A DNA stretch of 38,265 nt from Planktomarina sp. (lineage in GTDB: Bacteria > Pseudomonadota > Alphaproteobacteria > Rhodobacterales > Rhodobacteraceae), in the NCBI GenBank assembly GCA_016780825.1, contig JADHLF010000021.1:1-38265 (forward strand), written 5' to 3'. The position numbers and the translations under genes were made by a program. Positions within the stretch are counted from its first letter, which is position 1; every line of letters begins with the position of its first letter. Shown one piece after another: positions 35,609-38,265 of this stretch. The notes below the pieces were generated by a model, which worked only from the letters and a program-made list of their open reading frames with translations, made no database searches and was not told where the DNA came from.

Positions 35609-35902
35609 TTAGTCTACATCATTAAAGTAATGGAACTTAAACTCACTTTCTAAACGCGGTCCTAGAAAATCCATTAGTCCGCCTTCCACGCGCATATTTA
35701 AATAACCTTGATGTACTTCCTTAGATGCCCATCTCTCATACAAGTAAACGGTTTTATTGTCTTCCGCTAACAATGTTTAGATTAACTCAAAGCCTGCCCA
35801 TGCTTTAGTTACGGCATAACCATCGTCACTTTTGGTCCATTCAATAAATTCTTCCGCGCCTTTTTCTGAAAAAGGAAACTCCGCAATCACGTAAACAGAC
35901 AT
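35609..35902 (-). pseudogene. Antibiotic biosynthesis monooxygenase-like (ABM) gene with in-frame TAA
   Basis: A 97-codon frame from an ATG with GGGAGAG upstream. MSVYVIAEFPFSEKGAEEF is followed by WTKSDDGYAVTKAWAG, then a TAA at 35779-35777, then TLLAEDNKTVYLYERWASKE and a conserved-looking end. The pattern of a dimeric alpha-beta barrel with W/Y-rich strands (YLYERW) is ABM-like. One C-to-T change in CAA (Gln) would create the stop. It precedes the aldolase gene by about 58 bases, so the two probably formed one small catabolic unit. Function of the intact protein unknown. Confidence 0.65.
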
Positions 35903-35972
35903 TTATTCTCTCCCTGTAAGTTAATGGAAAAATGTTAACACAAGCGACCATCAAACCAATAATTTTTTTCAT
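35841..35972 (-). CDS. Small ORF with strong ribosome site and signal-like start
   Basis: A perfect AAGGAGG (35984-35978) five bases before an ATG begins MKKIIGLMVACVNIFPLTY, which looks like a lipoprotein or signal peptide. After 19 residues it becomes basic and overlaps the ABM frame, ending at 43 residues. Probably the 5' remnant of a secreted-protein gene fused to the ABM region by deletion, or a leader ORF. Confidence 0.35.
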   Translation of the reverse strand: MKKIIGLMVACVNIFPLTYRERINVCLRDCGVSFFRKRRGRIY

Positions 35973-36164
35973 CTCAACCTCCTTCTCGGGTCAGATGTCA
36001 TGCCTCTTTAGGCAGACGGACTAAGTAACGAAAACATAGGCCACATGCGTGTGACAACCCCTGTGAGTAGAAACGACGGTCATTTCCCAATCAAAATTAA
36101 GGATATACAACTATGGCAAACGCAACAGCGTCATTTTAGGCGCTTGAACCTACGATATATCCAA

Positions 36165-36398
36165 ATGACAGACAAAGAGATGATGGCCCTACTCCATCAA
36201 ACTTTAGCAGAGAACCTACTGGCACGGGTCAAAGACCCAGAGGCTAAATCATCAGATTTGAATGTCGCCCGTCAATTCTTGAAGGACAACGGGATAGACG
36301 CAGTACCTGTCGAGGGGTCGCCTTTAAGTGACCTAGTGGCCACCCTGCCCGACTTTAGCGATGATACGTTTGATGTATCCGAACTTAAGCTCAATTAG
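36165..36398 (+). CDS. Terminase small subunit (T7 gp18-like DNA maturase A)
   Basis: A 77-residue protein from the ATG at 36165 (MTDKEMMALLHQTLAENLL). The helical N-terminus and VARQFLKDNGIDAVPVEGSPL are typical of small terminase subunits in T7-like marine phages. The short acidic C-terminus (DFSDDTFDVSEL) is of the type that contacts the large subunit. It lies 183 bases before the large subunit. No strong ribosome site is seen; a longer in-frame start at 36045 adds an unlikely extension. Confidence 0.75.
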   Translation: MTDKEMMALLHQTLAENLLARVKDPEAKSSDLNVARQFLKDNGIDAVPVEGSPLSDLVATLPDFSDDTFDVSELKLN

Positions 36399-36531
36399 AT
36401 GGGATAACGCAGTCATCGGATTCAACATTTCCTAAATTGTCGCAACCGGGTCCGTCCTTACCCAGAGCGACAATGACGAAATAGATTATGAACGCAATTA
36501 CGATATACTTAACGTAGGAGAAAATCTTCAT
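36391..36531 (-). CDS. Possible 46-residue single-pass membrane protein
   Basis: Minus-strand frame beginning MKIFSYVKYIVIAFIIYFVI, one strong membrane segment (about 5-25) after a basic start. A polar tail with two cysteines (PGCDNLGNVESDDC) would sit outside the membrane. It fills the gap between the two terminase genes, on the opposite strand. The ribosome site is weak. A small holin, spanin or toxin-like membrane peptide is possible; chance cannot be excluded. Confidence 0.35.
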   Translation of the reverse strand: MKIFSYVKYIVIAFIIYFVIVALGKDGPGCDNLGNVESDDCVIPSN

Positions 36532-36581
36532 ATTTCACAATCTATTTTGAACCGCATTTCCCACCATACATACGGATTAAT

Positions 36582-38265
36582 ATGTTCAAAGCAACAACCT
36601 CGCTTGGCATTCCCATAGCGAAAGACCCGCTATCAGATTTCAGAAAGTTCCTCTTCGTTATCTGGAAGCACCTTAACCTCCCCGACCCTACCCCTGTTCA
36701 ATATGACATCGCCTACAACCTACAGCACGGCGACAAGCGAATGATTATCCAAGCATTCAGAGGGGTGGGCAAATCTTGGATTACTTCAGCCTACGTCGTC
36801 TGGCTGCTCTACATGAACCCACAGTTAAACATCTTGGTCGTCTCAGCGTCGAAGTCTCGCTCTGATGACTTCACCACGTTTACCCTCAGGCTCATCAGCG
36901 AGATGGACATCCTGGCACACCTGAGGCCAAAGACGGACCAAAGACAGTCGAAAATTAGCTTTGATGTAGCCCCTGCATCTGCGTCTCACGCACCCTCAGT
37001 GAAATCTGTGGGCATTTCAGGGCAATTGGCTGGCTCACGAGCAGATGTAATCGTCGCAGATGACATCGAAGTACCGAACAACTCCATGACCCAAGGCATG
37101 AGGGATAAGCTCTCAGAAGCTGTGAAGGAGTTTGACGCTATTCTTAAACCAGATGGGCGTATCATCTACCTTGGCACACCCCAGAACCAAGAGAGCCTCT
37201 ACAACAAACTGCCCGACCGTGGATATAAGGTCAGTATCTGGCCAGCACGATACCCGAACGCTGACCAAACTGTTGGCTACGGTCACAAGTTAGCCCGTCT
37301 CATCTTAAATGCAATGGCAGCAGACGATACAATCGTTGGAGAGCCAACAGACCCTGCCCGTTTCTCGGATTTCGACTTGCTTGAACGTGAAGCATCCTAC
37401 GGACGCTCAGGTTTTGCTCTGCAGTTTATGCTCGATACAAGACTCTCTGATGCCGAAAGATACCCTCTTAAGGTGTCCGACCTAATCATCATGGATATAC
37501 CCACTCAGGAGGCCCCTGAGAAGGTCTCATGGTCATCTGACAGCCAGTATATCGTAGAAGAATTGCCGAACGTAGCGTTCAACGGAGACCACTACCACAA
37601 GCCCATGTTTATGAGTCCTGAGTTCGTCGAATACACTAGCTCAGTCATGTCTATCGACCCCTCAGGACGCGGTAAGGACGAAACGGGATATGCAGTCGTA
37701 AAGATGCTCAATGGCTACCTATACGTCCGCAGATGCGGTGGCATCGCTGGTGGCTATTCTGAGGAAGCACTGCAGAAACTTGCAGTCATCGCCAAGGAAG
37801 AACAGGTCAACGAGATTATCGTTGAGAGTAACTTCGGCGATGGGATGTTTAATCAGCTGTTCATGCCAGTGCTGAACAAGGTTCATCCGGTTACCATGAG
37901 TGAGGTCCGTCATAATAAGCAGAAGGAACGCCGCATCATCGATGTTCTTGAGCCAGTGATGAACCAACATCGTCTCGTGATGGACAAGAAGGTCATACAG
38001 AAAGACTTTGATAGCTGTCAGCACCTGCCCCCTGAGCAAGCCTTACGTTACCAACTGATGTACCAACTGACCCGTCTCACGGCGGACAGAGGGGCTTTGA
38101 CTAATGATGACCGACTAGATGCGCTTGCTATGGCTTGTCAGTATTGGGTCGATGCTATGGCTCAGGATGTTGAGCAGCGCATGGGTGTGCGTAGAGAAGA
38201 GATGATGGTTCTTGAGTTGGACAGACTTAGAGCAGCGGCATCTATGGGTTACGCTGTTATTACGG
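36582..38265 (+). CDS. Terminase large subunit (T7 gp19-like DNA maturase B), 3' end outside window
   Basis: Packaging motor ATPase/nuclease; 561 codons are open to the window edge. T7 gp19 has 586, so little is missing. Walker A is FRGVGKSW (59-66), Walker B VIVADDIE (156-163), and the coupling motif YLGTPQN follows at about 197-203. The nuclease domain shows SIDPSGRGKDETG, VESNFGDGMF and NDDRLDALAMA, giving the acidic residues of the RNase H-like fold. No stop or frame break is seen, in contrast to several neighbours. Confidence 0.93.
   Translation, partial: MFKATTSLGIPIAKDPLSDFRKFLFVIWKHLNLPDPTPVQYDIAYNLQHGDKRMIIQAFRGVGKSWITSAYVVWLLYMNPQLNILVVSASKSRSDDFTTFTLRLISEMDILAHLRPKTDQRQSKISFDVAPASASHAPSVKSVGISGQLAGSRADVIVADDIEVPNNSMTQGMRDKLSEAVKEFDAILKPDGRIIYLGTPQNQESLYNKLPDRGYKVSIWPARYPNADQTVGYGHKLARLILNAMAADDTIVGEPTDPARFSDFDLLEREASYGRSGFALQFMLDTRLSDAERYPLKVSDLIIMDIPTQEAPEKVSWSSDSQYIVEELPNVAFNGDHYHKPMFMSPEFVEYTSSVMSIDPSGRGKDETGYAVVKMLNGYLYVRRCGGIAGGYSEEALQKLAVIAKEEQVNEIIVESNFGDGMFNQLFMPVLNKVHPVTMSEVRHNKQKERRIIDVLEPVMNQHRLVMDKKVIQKDFDSCQHLPPEQALRYQLMYQLTRLTADRGALTNDDRLDALAMACQYWVDAMAQDVEQRMGVRREEMMVLELDRLRAAASMGYAVIT

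Larger units (their letters stand above)
32813..38265 (+). mobile_element. Integrated podovirus-like prophage or remnant, right part outside window
   Basis: Starting at the tRNA 3' end, composition and codon use become clearly AT-richer than in the host genes to the left. A tyrosine integrase follows the tRNA, then small phage-type ORFs, a metabolic cargo pair, and small and large T7-like terminase subunits. The right attachment site lies beyond the window. Whether the element is complete cannot be judged: no replication, RNA polymerase or structural genes occur between integrase and terminase, as would be seen if the linear genome were joined at its ends on integration, or if a deletion had occurred. 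Confidence 0.8.

Noticed and set aside
36045..36164. N-terminal extension of the small terminase subunit from an ATG at 36045
   Set aside because: The 40 added residues are basic and aromatic-rich, unlike small terminases. Within them another frame has a good ribosome site for an 8-codon ORF (MANATASF), so the region is probably leader.
1..38265. CRISPR arrays, insertion sequences, rRNA genes
   Set aside because: No regularly spaced repeats, no transposase frames with terminal inverted repeats and no rRNA sequence were seen on either strand.

Overview
The window looks like a chromosomal segment of a marine alphaproteobacterium of the order Rhodobacterales (Roseobacter type). This is inferred from several things: the gene order of the division and cell-wall (dcw) cluster with a long leader carrying an UpsM-like small RNA; a DUF1127 gene followed by a CcsR-like RNA with two hairpins and CCTCC-rich loops; the hisBHAFE operon; and the general codon use. 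The species cannot be fixed from the sequence.

Layout. Positions 1-8262, minus strand: dcw operon mraZ-rsmH-ftsL-ftsI-murE-murF-mraY-murD, with murD cut by the window edge. It is preceded by a long untranslated leader (8263 to about 8510) holding a strong intrinsic terminator. 8870-14908: mrp (minus), a DUF1127 gene plus CcsR-like sRNA (plus), a LysE-family exporter (plus), a PuuB/OrdL-like FAD oxidoreductase and a UvrD/PcrA helicase (minus). 15042-20621, plus strand: an LldD-like FMN enzyme, a full-length pyruvate carboxylase and a GpdQ/CpdA-like phosphodiesterase. 20715-24217: tRNA-Gly(GCC) with terminator, a candidate small RNA, then hisBHAFE. 24214-25005: rlmB, convergent with hisE.

25216-32416 is an exopolysaccharide region. 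It holds a WecA-like sugar-phosphate transferase, a VanZ-like protein, a secreted protein of unknown function, a very large SLBB-type polysaccharide export gene broken by one frameshift and three in-frame TAG codons, and a Wzz-like chain-length protein. The broken exporter suggests that capsule or EPS export from this locus is lost or decaying, unless the lesions are assembly errors.

From about 32813 to the right edge lies an integrated podovirus-like element. It begins at an atypical class II tRNA with a GUA (Tyr) anticodon and is followed at once by a complete tyrosine integrase. Base composition then becomes clearly AT-richer. The element carries small phage ORFs (one remnant with an in-frame TGA), two perfect inverted repeats, a minus-strand metabolic pair (HpcH/HpaI-type aldolase and a monooxygenase-like gene with an in-frame TAA), a small terminase subunit, and a T7-gp19-like large terminase still open at the right edge. 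The points most worth a second look are the tRNA/integrase junction, the metabolic cargo, and the set of nonsense codons, each of which fits a single C-to-T change.
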